DNA of 64,000 bases from Ensifer sp. IC3342 (GCF_020193655.1 NZ_JADYVE010000003.1:186001-250000); one strand, 5' to 3'; numbered from the stretch's first letter, positions 8,961-17,643 are shown. Made by a program: numbers and translations. The notes: generated from the sequence alone by a model not told the origin.

Positions 8961-11213
8961 TTACCGCTGGGCGACCGGCCGCACGAGCGGCGTCACGCGG
9001 CGAATGGTGACGCGGCGGTTCTCCTGCTCGGCTTCCGGTGTGCGCACCTTGAGGAAGCGCTCGCCATAGCCTTGCGTGACGAGGTTTTCGGCCGGGACCC
9101 CGTAGACTTCGGTCAGGAGCACTGCGACCGATTCCGCACGCTCGTCGGAAAGAACCAGGTTCGAGCGGTCGGAGCCGACTGCGTCCGTGTGGCCCTCGAT
9201 GAAGAAGGTCTCGCCCGGATCCTTCTCGAGAATCTTCGACATCGCGTCCGCGACGCTGCGCAGCGTCTTGGCCTGCGACATCGACACCTCGGCGCTGCCC
9301 GTTTCGAAGTGGATTGTGTCGAGGTCGATGCGGCGAACCTTGTCACGCAGGCGGGCGGAGTTGCGCACCTCATCGATCGTGTAGACGCGCTCGACGCGCT
9401 CGACCGGCGGCTCGGACAGGAACTCGTAGTAATCCCGATCCGGATCATCGGCGTAGTCGACGATATAATCCTCGACCGGTATCGTCAGGCGCATCGGCGG
9501 CAGTTCGTAACCGACGTCGACGATCGCTGGACGGTCCCGATCCACGTCGTACTCGGGCGCGTAGATCATCAGATATTCGTTACCGTCGCTGTCAACGCGC
9601 GAGCGCTGCACGATGTCGCCGTAGCGGTTGTAGATCGTGACGATTCGATAACCATCGGGGCGGACGATCGTCTCGCGAACGCGGTCGCGCGGCAGTTGGT
9701 CGTAGAAGGTTTCCTGCGAGTCGCGCCGCAGCCGCGGCCGGTCGTCGCCGCGAACGAAAATGCGATCGCCGACGCCGAGGATCACGCGGTCTTCCACTTC
9801 TTCGACGACCTGCACCTCGGTGACTTCGTTCGTGTTGACGGTCGTGTTGTTGATCACCGTGTTGTTGACGATCGTGTTGTTAACGATGTTGGTCGTCTCA
9901 GGCACGGCGAAGACCGGCGCTTCTTCGATGCGCTGTCCCTCTTCCTTCAGATTGGCCTCGATCCTCTGCGGAAGCAGTTCCCGGACCTCGGTCGATATTT
10001 CGGCCTGGGCTGCGGCATCGTCGGTCGGCGGCGCTACGCTCTCTTCCTTGGCGCGCAATTCCTCACGCTGCTTGCGCCGCGCCTCGCGCGCACGGTTGCC
10101 GCCGACATTGTCGGCATCCTTGTCGCTGTCGAGAATGGCTGCACCGTTTTCGACCGGAAGCACGACCGTGTCGTCTGTTGCCGCCGGGTCCCTGGCGATC
10201 TTGACCTTCTCTTCTTCCGTGCGTTCATCCACGACTTCCGGAGCGGGCTGGGCCTGCGGCTGTTCGCCCGTCTCTTGCTCTGCCGTCGCGGGTGGCGCTA
10301 CTTCAGGAGCAGGCTGCTCGCCCTGGCGCTGTTCTTCAGCTTGCTGCTGGCGCTTCTTGCGCGGAGCCTGTTGCTCCTCGGCCTGCTGCGGAGTGTCCTC
10401 CTCGGTGGTGGGTTGCTGTTCTTCGGCCTGCTGGCGCTTCTTGCGCGGAGCCTGTTGCTCCTCGGCCTGCTGCGGAGTGCCCTCCTCAGTGGTAGGTTGC
10501 TGTTCCTCAGCCTGCTGCTGGCGCTTCTTGCGCGGAGCCTGTTGCTCCTCGGCCCGCTGCGGAGTGCCCTCCTCAGTGGTGGGCTGCTGTTCTTCGGCCT
10601 GCTGCTGACGCTTCTTGCGCGGTGCCTGCTGTTCCTCGGCCTGCTGCGGAGTGCCCTCCTCAGTGGTGGGCTGCTGTTCTTCAGCCTGCTGCTGACGCTT
10701 CTTGCGCCTCGGAGCCGGCTGCTCCTCGGCCTGCTGCGGAGCGGCCTCTTCAGCGGCGGGCTGCTGTTCTTCAGCCTGCTGCTGACGCTTCTTGCGCCTC
10801 GGAGCCGGCTGCTCCTCGGCCTGCTGCGGAGCGGCTTCTTCAGCGGCGGGCTGCTGTTCTTCAGCCTGCTGCTGGCGCTTCTTGCGCCTCGGAGCCGGCT
10901 GTTCCTCGGCCTGCTGCGGAGCGCGCTCCTCGATGGCGGGTTGCTGTTCTTCAGCTTGCTGCTGGCGTTTCTTGCGTCTCGGGGCCTGCTGCTCTTCGGC
11001 CTGTGGTTCCTGTTCAGCCTGCCCTTCAGATTCCTCAGCCTGCTTTCTGCGCTTCTTGAGCAGCAGCAAATCCTCTGGCGACGGCTGCTCCGCGCCTTCC
11101 TGAGCGACTTCGAACGGCGCCATCAGGCTCTCGGCAAGCGCGGGCTGTACGGCAAAGGTCGCCGCGAATACCGGCAAGGCTACCGTTGCGAAAAGTCTGG
11201 ATCGAATCGACAT
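8961..11213 (-). CDS. OmpA-family outer-membrane/peptidoglycan-binding protein with long Gln/Glu-rich repeat
   Basis: 750 aa. A Sec signal (MSIRSRLFATVALPVFAATFAVQPALAES) is followed by about seven tandem 29-30-residue units with core KKRQQQAEEQQP-(A/T)-(A/T)-EE and a bridging QQAEEQ-(Q/P)-AP(R)-RKKRQ. A middle region, including LRAKEESVAPPTDD and a TNIVNNTIVNNTVINNTTVN stretch, leads to a C-terminal OmpA domain (HFETGSAEVSMSQAKTLRSV, FFIEGHTDAVGSDRSNLVLSDERAESV). The OmpA domain should bind peptidoglycan. The charged repeat probably spans the periplasm as an extended or helical spacer; that part is inference. I chose the ATG directly before the signal peptide. Confidence 0.88.
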   Translation of the reverse strand: MSIRSRLFATVALPVFAATFAVQPALAESLMAPFEVAQEGAEQPSPEDLLLLKKRRKQAEESEGQAEQEPQAEEQQAPRRKKRQQQAEEQQPAIEERAPQQAEEQPAPRRKKRQQQAEEQQPAAEEAAPQQAEEQPAPRRKKRQQQAEEQQPAAEEAAPQQAEEQPAPRRKKRQQQAEEQQPTTEEGTPQQAEEQQAPRKKRQQQAEEQQPTTEEGTPQRAEEQQAPRKKRQQQAEEQQPTTEEGTPQQAEEQQAPRKKRQQAEEQQPTTEEDTPQQAEEQQAPRKKRQQQAEEQRQGEQPAPEVAPPATAEQETGEQPQAQPAPEVVDERTEEEKVKIARDPAATDDTVVLPVENGAAILDSDKDADNVGGNRAREARRKQREELRAKEESVAPPTDDAAAQAEISTEVRELLPQRIEANLKEEGQRIEEAPVFAVPETTNIVNNTIVNNTVINNTTVNTNEVTEVQVVEEVEDRVILGVGDRIFVRGDDRPRLRRDSQETFYDQLPRDRVRETIVRPDGYRIVTIYNRYGDIVQRSRVDSDGNEYLMIYAPEYDVDRDRPAIVDVGYELPPMRLTIPVEDYIVDYADDPDRDYYEFLSEPPVERVERVYTIDEVRNSARLRDKVRRIDLDTIHFETGSAEVSMSQAKTLRSVADAMSKILEKDPGETFFIEGHTDAVGSDRSNLVLSDERAESVAVLLTEVYGVPAENLVTQGYGERFLKVRTPEAEQENRRVTIRRVTPLVRPVAQR
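10325..11030. repeat. in-frame tandem repeat inside the OmpA-family gene
   Basis: The coding DNA repeats with a unit close to 87-90 bases, each copy containing GCCTGCTGCTGGCGCTTCTT-like and CTGTTCTTCGGCCTGCTG-like segments on the plus strand. The promoter-distal copies share TTEEGTP and the promoter-proximal ones AAEEAAP, so copies cluster by similarity, as expected from repeated local duplication. Copy number probably varies between strains. Confidence 0.8.
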
Positions 11214-11613
11214 TGTCTTCCTTCCTCTTATTGGGAGGTCCGGCTCGCTGCGCATCCTGTCCGATCGAACGGTCACGCCTGCGAGACTGATCCCACAGGG
11301 CCATGATCCGCGGTTTCCGACTTTTTTGTGGTCAGTCGCATTCGTAATCGCAACGCTAAAGTCACGGATCGGTTCCGCCTCAAGGGCTATCGGACGCTAC
11401 ATTAACCTCGCCTGAACGGGCCGTTCATCTTTCTCCCCGCCATGGACGACGACGAATGACGCGCGATTGCGCTTTCGCGGTGGGCGATGGCGCTTTCCAG
11501 TTGATTTTTACCGGAGAAGTACGAATATCCCGCCAACCGTGGCGTACGCCCCGGCCCTATTTGGCATCCGCGAAAAAGAAAAAACCGGGTGCCAGCCAAC
11601 AGAGAGGATAATC
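11214..11613. other. 400-base divergent intergenic region with a 13-bp direct repeat
   Basis: Between the OmpA-family gene and the amino acid binding-protein gene. The only structure I see is CGATTGCGCTTTC (11464-11476) repeated as CGATGGCGCTTTC (11485-11497), in phase at 21 bp. It could be a paired regulator site for the transporter. No terminator, RNA or gene is evident. Confidence 0.45.
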
Positions 11614-12396
11614 ATGCGTATTTCCAGACGGCTGACAGCCGCCGCATCGGCTGCCCTTTTCGCGCTCATGGCAAGCACGGCCATGGCAGAGGGCGAAAAG
11701 ATCGTCTTCGGCACCGAAGGCGCCTACCCGCCCTTCAACAATCTCGAGGCCGATGGCACGCTGACGGGCTTCGATGTCGACATCGCGAAGGCGCTTTGCG
11801 AAGAGATGAAGGCTGAGTGCACCTTTGTGACGCAGGAGTGGGACGGCGCCATTCCGGCGCTGATCGCCAAGAAGTTCGATGCGTTCATCGCTTCCATGTC
11901 GATCACCGAGGAGCGCAAGCAGAAGGTCGACTTCACCAACAAGTACTACAACACGCCACCGGCGATCGCCGTGCCAAAGGATTCGTCGATCACCGAGGCG
12001 ACCGAAGCGGCGCTTGACGGCAAGTTGCTTGGTGCGCAGAGCTCCACGACGCATTCCAACTATGCCGAAGCGCATATGAAGGGCGCTGAGCTGAAGCTCT
12101 ATCCGACCGCGGATGAATACAAGCTCGACCTCGCCAACGGCCGCATCGACGCAGCCATCGACGACGTTGTCGTGCTCTCCGAATGGCTGAAGACCGAGGA
12201 TGGCGCTTGCTGCAAGCTGCTCGGCACGCTGCCGATCGACCCGGTCATCAACGGCGAAGGCGCCGGCATTGCCGTGCGCAAGGGCGACGACGCACTGCGC
12301 GAGAAGCTCAACAAGGCGATCGACGGCATCCGCGCGAGTGGCAAGTACAAGGAGATCAATGAAAAGTACTTCCCGTTCGACGTTTACGGCAGCTAA
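11614..12396 (+). CDS. polar amino acid ABC transporter substrate-binding protein
   Basis: 260 aa periplasmic protein of solute-binding family 3. Signal peptide MRISRRLTAAASAALFALMASTAMA, then FGTEGAYPPFNNLEADGTLTGFDVDIAKALCEEMKAECTFV, the alpha-amino/carboxylate pocket around GFDVDIAKAL, and the hinge DFTNKYYNTPPAIAV. It most resembles lysine/arginine/ornithine or octopine/nopaline binding proteins, so a cationic or polar amino acid is likely. GAGAGGA lies 6 bases before the ATG. A terminator separates it from the two permease genes, which may set its expression above theirs. Confidence 0.93.
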   Translation: MRISRRLTAAASAALFALMASTAMAEGEKIVFGTEGAYPPFNNLEADGTLTGFDVDIAKALCEEMKAECTFVTQEWDGAIPALIAKKFDAFIASMSITEERKQKVDFTNKYYNTPPAIAVPKDSSITEATEAALDGKLLGAQSSTTHSNYAEAHMKGAELKLYPTADEYKLDLANGRIDAAIDDVVVLSEWLKTEDGACCKLLGTLPIDPVINGEGAGIAVRKGDDALREKLNKAIDGIRASGKYKEINEKYFPFDVYGS

Positions 12397-12405
12397 TCTA
12401 CGCCA

Positions 12406-12509
12406 CTACAGCGCCGCGCGTCTAATCAGACACGCAAAGGACGCTGTAGAATTTTGAGTTGCTGCATGTTTTTGTCCTTAAGTCGGTTACGATTGAAGGA
12501 AACATGCAG
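12406..12509. repeat. A-B composite palindrome (best-preserved forward copy)
   Basis: Hairpin A (12406-12449) has arms CTACAGCG.. and ..CGCTGTAG with an inner GCGCGTCT/AGACACGC pairing. After a short linker comes hairpin B (12462-12509) with arms CTGCATGTTT and AAACATGCAG. The same A-linker-B order recurs at 44.4 and, inverted, at 23.8 and 51.6 kb. Confidence 0.8.
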
Positions 12510-12567
12510 TAGGCGCGGTTCTCGCGCCGATCATGCCGGGGAAATCTCGGTTGATGAAAAAAATGCA

Positions 12568-12602
12568 ACGGCGGATGGCTTGCCCTTCCGCCGTTTTTGT
12601 TT
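12568..12602 (+). terminator. Rho-independent terminator between binding protein and permeases
   Basis: ACGGCGGA (12568-12575) pairs perfectly with TCCGCCGT (12587-12594) around an 11-base loop and runs into TTTTTGTTT. It lies 67 bases before the first permease ATG, so read-through or a separate promoter must supply the permeases. Confidence 0.8.
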
Positions 12603-12668
12603 GACAAGAACCCTCTCAAATAAGTGCAATTGGCGCAAAAAAGAACGCTACAAGGGGAATATATTGGC

Positions 12669-13472
12669 ATGAGCGGACTGTTCGCCGCCCTTTTCTCCGT
12701 TTTTGCCTGGATCGGGTCGATCATCGATCCGCTCTGCGGTCCGGTCGGAGTGTTTCGTTGGTTCGGCTCAGGCACGCTTCTGGCGTGTGGCGACGCCGGA
12801 TGGGGCGACGAGATCGCCTACGGATTCCTGGTGACGGCGAGCCTCGCGATCGCCACCCTGCCCGTCGGGCTCGTGGCCGGCTTTTTCATCGCGCTCGCCA
12901 AGCAATCGAACGAAAGGTCGCTGCGCCTTGCGGCCAATATCTATACGACGATCTTTCGTGGCCTGCCCGAGCTCTTGACGCTCTTCATCGTCTACTACGG
13001 CCTGCAGATCCTGGTGCAGCAGCTCCTTGCCTCCGTCGGCTACGAGGGGCCGGTGGAGATCAACGCCTTCTTTGCAGGCATGATTGCACTCGGGCTGGTC
13101 TTCTCCGCCTATTGCTCGGAAGTGTTGCTCTCGGCCTTCAAGGCGATTCCGCATGGACAGTATGAGGCCGGCGACGCGCTCGGCTTCCATCGCGGCAAAA
13201 CGATGCGATTGATCATCCTGCCGCAGCTCGTGCGCATCGCGCTTCCGGGCCTCGGCAATCTCTGGATGGCACTGCTCAAGGACACCGCCCTCGTCTCAGT
13301 CGTCGGCCTGCCTGACATTCTCCGCCAGACGGGCGTCGCCGCTCGTGTCACCAAGCACGCGTTCGAATTCTTCGGCGTCGCCTGCATTCTCTTCCTGATC
13401 CTGGCGATGATTTCATCCGTTGTCTTCTCGGCGCTCGAGCGCTGGACCAAACGCGCGGAGATGAGCCGATGA
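12669..13472 (+). CDS. amino acid ABC transporter permease (HisQ/OccQ type)
   Basis: 267 aa, five or six membrane segments. The EAA motif is seen as SAFKAIPHGQYEAGDALGFHRGKTMRLIILPQLVRIALPG, and the upstream TTIFRGLPELLTLFIVYYG is typical of HisQ/GlnP-type polar amino acid permeases. AAGGGG precedes the ATG by about 12 bases. It overlaps the next permease gene by ATGA, and the two should form the heterodimeric channel for the upstream binding protein. No ATPase gene follows. Confidence 0.93.
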   Translation: MSGLFAALFSVFAWIGSIIDPLCGPVGVFRWFGSGTLLACGDAGWGDEIAYGFLVTASLAIATLPVGLVAGFFIALAKQSNERSLRLAANIYTTIFRGLPELLTLFIVYYGLQILVQQLLASVGYEGPVEINAFFAGMIALGLVFSAYCSEVLLSAFKAIPHGQYEAGDALGFHRGKTMRLIILPQLVRIALPGLGNLWMALLKDTALVSVVGLPDILRQTGVAARVTKHAFEFFGVACILFLILAMISSVVFSALERWTKRAEMSR

Positions 13473-14299
13473 GCATTACCGAAACCATGATCCCGCCTCA
13501 GGCACCGCCACCGGCCCCGCCGAGGCCCTACACTCTGTCGCGCTTCATCGGCAGCGTCACGCTCGGCGTCTGGCTCGCGCTCGCCGTCGGCATCTTCCTC
13601 ACCGTCGTCAACGGCTGGGACCCCGAGAAGTTCTCGAGATACGGGCCGAGTTTCGTATCAGGCCTCGGCGTCACGTTGATGCTCGTGATCTCTTCGATCG
13701 TCATGGGCGCCATCCTGTCGCTGCCGGTGGCGATCGGGCGGATGTCGAAGAACAAGATCTGGTCCTGGCTTGCCTATGCCTATGTCTATTTCTTCCGCGG
13801 CACGCCGCTGATCACCCAGCTCTTCCTCGTCTACTACGGCCTCGGCAGCTTCCGCCCGCAGCTTGAAGCGATGGGTCTCTGGTGGTTCTTCCGCGACGCC
13901 TGGAACTGCGCGCTTTTTACCTTCACGCTGAACACCGCCGCTTACCAGGCCGAAATCCTGCGCGGCGCCATCCAGAGCGTGCCGCGCGGCCAGCACGAAG
14001 GGGCCGCGGCCCTCGGCCTCTCGCAGCGTGTCGCATTTTTCAAGATCATCCTGCCCCAGGCGATGATCGTCGCCCTCCGACCCTATGGCAACGAGATCAT
14101 CCTGATGATCAAAGGCTCGGCGATTGTGGCGATCGTGACCGTCTTCGACCTGATGGGCGAGACGCGCCGCGCCTTCTCCCGCACCTTCGACTATCAGATG
14201 TATGTTTGGGCCGCGGCCCTCTATCTGCTCATGGTCGAATTGCTGCGTAACGTCTGGGCCTTGCTGGAGGCGCGACTGACGCGGCATCTGAAGCGATAG
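13469..14299 (+). CDS. amino acid ABC transporter permease (HisM/OccM type)
   Basis: 276 aa partner permease. A Pro-rich cytoplasmic lead (MIPPQAPPPAPPRPYTLSRF) precedes TM1. The loop YVYFFRGTPLITQLFLVYYGL and the EAA motif GAIQSVPRGQHEGAAALGLSQRVAFFKIILPQAMIVALRP are clear. Translation is coupled to the preceding permease by ATGA. A strong terminator follows. The ATP-binding subunit must be encoded elsewhere in the genome or be shared with another system. Confidence 0.93.
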   Translation: MSITETMIPPQAPPPAPPRPYTLSRFIGSVTLGVWLALAVGIFLTVVNGWDPEKFSRYGPSFVSGLGVTLMLVISSIVMGAILSLPVAIGRMSKNKIWSWLAYAYVYFFRGTPLITQLFLVYYGLGSFRPQLEAMGLWWFFRDAWNCALFTFTLNTAAYQAEILRGAIQSVPRGQHEGAAALGLSQRVAFFKIILPQAMIVALRPYGNEIILMIKGSAIVAIVTVFDLMGETRRAFSRTFDYQMYVWAAALYLLMVELLRNVWALLEARLTRHLKR

Positions 14300-14376
14300 C
14301 GGAGCGACTAAAAGGGCGGCAGCCCCGGTCGCTTTCCGCGTTCGCGGCGCTGCGCAACTGGATCGCCCGGTATTCG

Positions 14377-14420
14377 AAGGCTTGGCAGCACTTATCGACG
14401 AGTGCTACCAAGCCTTTGTT
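14377..14420 (+). terminator. long-stem terminator after the permease operon
   Basis: A 16-bp stem (14377-14392 with 14401-14416, one mismatch, arms AAGGCTTGG.. and ..CCAAGCCTT) closes an 8-base loop and is followed by TGTTATTAT. It ends the permease transcript 78 bases downstream of the stop and isolates the usg gene. Confidence 0.75.
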
Positions 14421-14518
14421 ATTATGCGGGAATTTCATTTCTGCACAAACATTAGGGCTTGATTAATAGATCAAGCGTTTCATCATAGTGACCAACCTTT
14501 GCGAGAAGTGAGGTCCCC

Positions 14519-14785
14519 ATGACGAGTGAGATGGAACTGCAGCTCAAGGGTTACGGCCTGACGACGGCCCAGATTCTCTACCGGATGCCCGACCATCCGA
14601 CCTTCCTCCAGACTTATATCTGGCAGCACTACGACATCGCCCCGGACTTCCCCGAGATGCGCCACTTCCTGAAGTTCTGGCAGGAGAAATTGGACGGACC
14701 GCTGCATTCGGTACGTTATGTGCATCGCAAGCTGATATCGGCCAGCGAATGGCGGTCGCTCAAGGGAGAGTTCATTCTCCATTGA
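14519..14785 (+). CDS. Usg family protein
   Basis: 88 aa small conserved alphaproteobacterial protein of the Usg family, recognised from LTTAQILYRMPDHPTFLQTYIWQHYDIAPDFPEM and FLKFWQEKLDGPLHSVRYVH. The name comes from an early association with trp genes, and the biochemical role is not established. GAGG lies 6 bases before the ATG. No trp gene is nearby. Confidence 0.85.
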   Translation: MTSEMELQLKGYGLTTAQILYRMPDHPTFLQTYIWQHYDIAPDFPEMRHFLKFWQEKLDGPLHSVRYVHRKLISASEWRSLKGEFILH

Positions 14786-14903
14786 GGCGGGCGAAGGCCG
14801 CACTGAATTCTAACCGAGCATCCCTTTCGGATGCAGTTGCAGCAGTTGTTTTTGTTGCTCTCAAAACGTGAGTTTCTCACAGCGGCAAAAGATGCGTGCG
14901 TCT

Positions 14904-15635
14904 TCAGACGTGCACCTCGCCGTGGGCGAGTTCACCCTCGTGCTCTTCTTTGTGCAGCGACGCGTAAAGGACAAGAACGTAGAAAAGCGCGACGCCGATC
15001 ATCACCGCCCAGCCCGGCACAGGCCCAAGCGCGGCATGCTCAGTTAGGTCAGCCCAGGAACGAACGTGCCCAAAGGGTTCGCCATTGGTGGAAATCTTCG
15101 GCGACGAGATTTTCAGTGCCCAGGCCAAAAGCACGATCAGATACATCCAGCAATAGTTGCGCTGAAGCCTCCGACAGACGGCCTCGCGGTGGCTCATCAG
15201 GAAGGCCGGTTTCCGCAGGCTTCTAGCGATCGACACGGACCATTTGAGGCTTGGCGTCCCTTCCGGCGAAAGAATCTGAGCGAAATAGCCACGCTCGAGC
15301 TGGCGCACGCGAGCGCGGTAGACATCGAAGAAGCGATAACGCCTTGCCTCGATCAGCAGCAGCAAGGTGATCAAGAGCATCGCGAACAGCAGTACGCCGT
15401 GATGCGAGGACGGCGTCGAGAGCGATACGGAAAGCATCGCCGCGACAACGGTGATCGCCCAGTTCGACGTGCGGTCGATGCGGTCCCGCCATCCGGCCAT
15501 TCGTCCCATTTCGCCGCGATAATAGTGGACGATCGTGTTGATCGTCTCTTGCGTCGTCTGCGGCAGAGGCGGCCCCTGCCGCTCGGCCAATTCCGTTTCC
15601 GTTTCCAATGTCAGCGGGCTGAGTTCAGCGGACAT
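14904..15635 (-). CDS. DUF2270 membrane protein
   Basis: 243 aa. After an acidic lead, IVHYYRGEMGRMAGWRDRIDRTSNWAITVVAAMLSVSLSTPSSHHGVLLFAMLLITLLLLIEARRYRFFDVYRARVRQLERGYFAQIL is diagnostic for DUF2270. Two central TM segments and two C-terminal ones (about 170-190 and 212-232) bracket a cytoplasmic loop. The C-terminal tail is acidic and His-containing. Function unknown. It is divergent from the methyltransferase gene. Confidence 0.85.
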   Translation of the reverse strand: MSAELSPLTLETETELAERQGPPLPQTTQETINTIVHYYRGEMGRMAGWRDRIDRTSNWAITVVAAMLSVSLSTPSSHHGVLLFAMLLITLLLLIEARRYRFFDVYRARVRQLERGYFAQILSPEGTPSLKWSVSIARSLRKPAFLMSHREAVCRRLQRNYCWMYLIVLLAWALKISSPKISTNGEPFGHVRSWADLTEHAALGPVPGWAVMIGVALFYVLVLYASLHKEEHEGELAHGEVHV

Positions 15636-15837
15636 CGGCGTTCCCTCCCGATTTCGTTGTTGAATTGATGATGACTCCTTTCCAGCCGTGGATAAATCCC
15701 GCGAGGCTTGCGCACAGTCATTTTTTTACCGAACGCTAAATGTTCGTTTTTTGTTTCGTACGAGCCGGTCGGCGAATGGATCGCCACCGCGCGAACAGCG
15801 CATTGCCAAAGCCCGCGGACGGTCGTAAGAAGCGCCC

Positions 15838-16665
15838 ATGACCCAACAAAGCAAGAAGATCGACGAAGAAGCCCTGGCGGAGGCGTACAACCGCGCGCTT
15901 TCGTTGGAGAAGTCCGGTAATCTCGGCGCAGCCGCAACGGCTTACGCGGAAGTCCTGGCGCTCGACCCGGAGGATCACGGCGGCGCCGCCGTTCGCCTGG
16001 CCTCGATCGGACGCGGCGAAACGCCGTTGAAAGCGCCCGACGCCTATGTCGCGACGCTCTTCGACCAGCATGCCGATGTTTTCGAGAATGTCCTCGTCGA
16101 CCAGCTCAATTATTGTGTGCCGCTGCTGGTTCGCCAGCGCCTGCAGGCGCTGGGGCTCGGCCCTTTCCAGCGCGTTCTCGATCTCGGATGCGGCACGGGT
16201 CTGACCGGCGGCGCGCTGCGCGACATGGCGGACGACATCACCGGCATTGACCTATCCGAAAACATGGTCGAGATCGCCCACGAAAAGGATATCTACGAGA
16301 CGCTCTACGTCGCCGAAGCGGTCGACTTCCTGGACGACAACGACGAAGCTCCTTTCGACCTGATCGTCGCGACCGACGTGCTGCCCTATATGGGCGCGCT
16401 CGAAGCGCTCTTTTTCGGCGCCGTCGACAATCTCGTTCCGGGAGGACTGCTGATCTTCTCCAGCGAAACCCTTCCGGCGGAAACTTTTGCCGGCCGCGAT
16501 TACATGGTCGGTCCGCATCAGCGCTTTGCCCATTCGGAAGCCTACCTGCGCGATCGCCTGACGGCGACCGGTTTCGAAGTCATCGAGATCGGCGACATCA
16601 CCGTGCGCATGGAAGCAGGCGAGCCGATCGCCGGACAGTTGGTGGTCGCGCGCTTCAAGCCCTGA
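15838..16665 (+). CDS. class I SAM-dependent methyltransferase with N-terminal TPR-like lead
   Basis: 275 aa. About residues 10-45 (AEAYNRALSLEKSGNLGAAATAYAEVLALDPEDHGG) form one TPR-like hairpin pair. The Rossmann methyltransferase follows: SAM motif VLDLGCGTGLTGGALRDMADDITGIDLSENMVEIA, then DLIVATDVLPYMGALEALF. Substrate unknown; the architecture is common in rhizobial putative methyltransferases with TPR. The ATG has no strong Shine-Dalgarno (AAGAAGCGCC lies just upstream). Confidence 0.88.
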   Translation: MTQQSKKIDEEALAEAYNRALSLEKSGNLGAAATAYAEVLALDPEDHGGAAVRLASIGRGETPLKAPDAYVATLFDQHADVFENVLVDQLNYCVPLLVRQRLQALGLGPFQRVLDLGCGTGLTGGALRDMADDITGIDLSENMVEIAHEKDIYETLYVAEAVDFLDDNDEAPFDLIVATDVLPYMGALEALFFGAVDNLVPGGLLIFSSETLPAETFAGRDYMVGPHQRFAHSEAYLRDRLTATGFEVIEIGDITVRMEAGEPIAGQLVVARFKP

Positions 16666-16773
16666 GACAAGCGATCGCGAACCTGCCGAGGTGCCGGGGA
16701 GTGTGCCGCGCCCCTTTTCCCCACGCCGGCCATCGGTTACACCTGCCCTAACGCAAATGGGAGTCTGCAGGAA

Positions 16774-17643
16774 ATGGCCAAAGTCGCATTCATCGGTCTC
16801 GGCGTCATGGGTTATCCCATGGCCGGTCACCTCAGGGTTCGCGGCGGACACGAACTGACCGTCTATAACCGCACCGCAGAGAAGGCGCAGAAATGGGCAA
16901 CCGAGTTCGGTGGCCGCACGGCGGCCACGCCAGCGGAGGCAGCGGACGGCCAGGATTTCGTCTTCACCTGCGTCGGCAACGACGACGACCTTCGGTCCGT
17001 GACAACCGGCAAGGATGGTGCCTTCGAAACCATCAAGCCGGGCGCAGTCTTCATCGACAACACGACGGCCTCAGCCGAAGTCGCCCGTGAGCTCTACGGT
17101 GCGGCCCGCGCGAAGAGCGCCCATTTCATCGACGCGCCGGTTTCCGGCGGACAGGCTGGCGCCGAAAATGGTGTGCTGACCGTGATGTGCGGCGGTGACG
17201 AAGACGTCTTCGACAGAGCCAAGCCGGTGATAGACGCCTATGCCCGCATGGTCGGTCTCATGGGCCCGGCTGGGGCAGGACAGCTCACCAAGATGATCAA
17301 CCAGATCTGCATTGCCGGCCTCGTTCAGGGGCTCGCCGAAGGCATTCATTTTGGCAAGAAGGCAGGCCTCGACATCGAGAAAGTCATCGACGTCATATCG
17401 AAGGGTGCTGCCGGATCCTGGCAGATGGAGAACCGCCACAAGACCATGAATGCGGGCAAGTACGATTTCGGCTTCGCCGTCGACTGGATGCGCAAGGATC
17501 TCGATATCGTGCTGGCAGAAGCGCGTCGCAACGGCGCCAAGCTCCCTGTCACTGCTCTGGTCGATCAGTTCTACGCCGATATACAGGCGCTCGGCGGCAA
17601 TCGCTGGGATACCTCGTCGCTGCTCGCGCGGCTCGAAAAATGA
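16774..17643 (+). CDS. NAD(P)-dependent beta-hydroxyacid dehydrogenase
   Basis: 289 aa, 3-hydroxyisobutyrate dehydrogenase family. Rossmann motif FIGLGVMGYPMAGHL at the N-terminus, substrate loop DAPVSGGQAGAENGVLTVMCGG near residue 121, and catalytic Lys in GQLTKMINQ near residue 171. It oxidises a short beta-hydroxyacid or reduces the semialdehyde; 3-hydroxyisobutyrate, tartronate semialdehyde or succinic semialdehyde are possible. Its stop overlaps the start of the AlkD-like gene (ATGA), an unexpected pairing with a DNA-repair-type protein. Confidence 0.93.
   Translation: MAKVAFIGLGVMGYPMAGHLRVRGGHELTVYNRTAEKAQKWATEFGGRTAATPAEAADGQDFVFTCVGNDDDLRSVTTGKDGAFETIKPGAVFIDNTTASAEVARELYGAARAKSAHFIDAPVSGGQAGAENGVLTVMCGGDEDVFDRAKPVIDAYARMVGLMGPAGAGQLTKMINQICIAGLVQGLAEGIHFGKKAGLDIEKVIDVISKGAAGSWQMENRHKTMNAGKYDFGFAVDWMRKDLDIVLAEARRNGAKLPVTALVDQFYADIQALGGNRWDTSSLLARLEK

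Noticed and set aside
8895-11306. 803-codon plus-strand open frame opposite the OmpA-family gene
   Set aside because: It is low-complexity antisense sequence produced by the GC-rich repeat, and the minus strand has a signal peptide, repeat periodicity and an OmpA domain.
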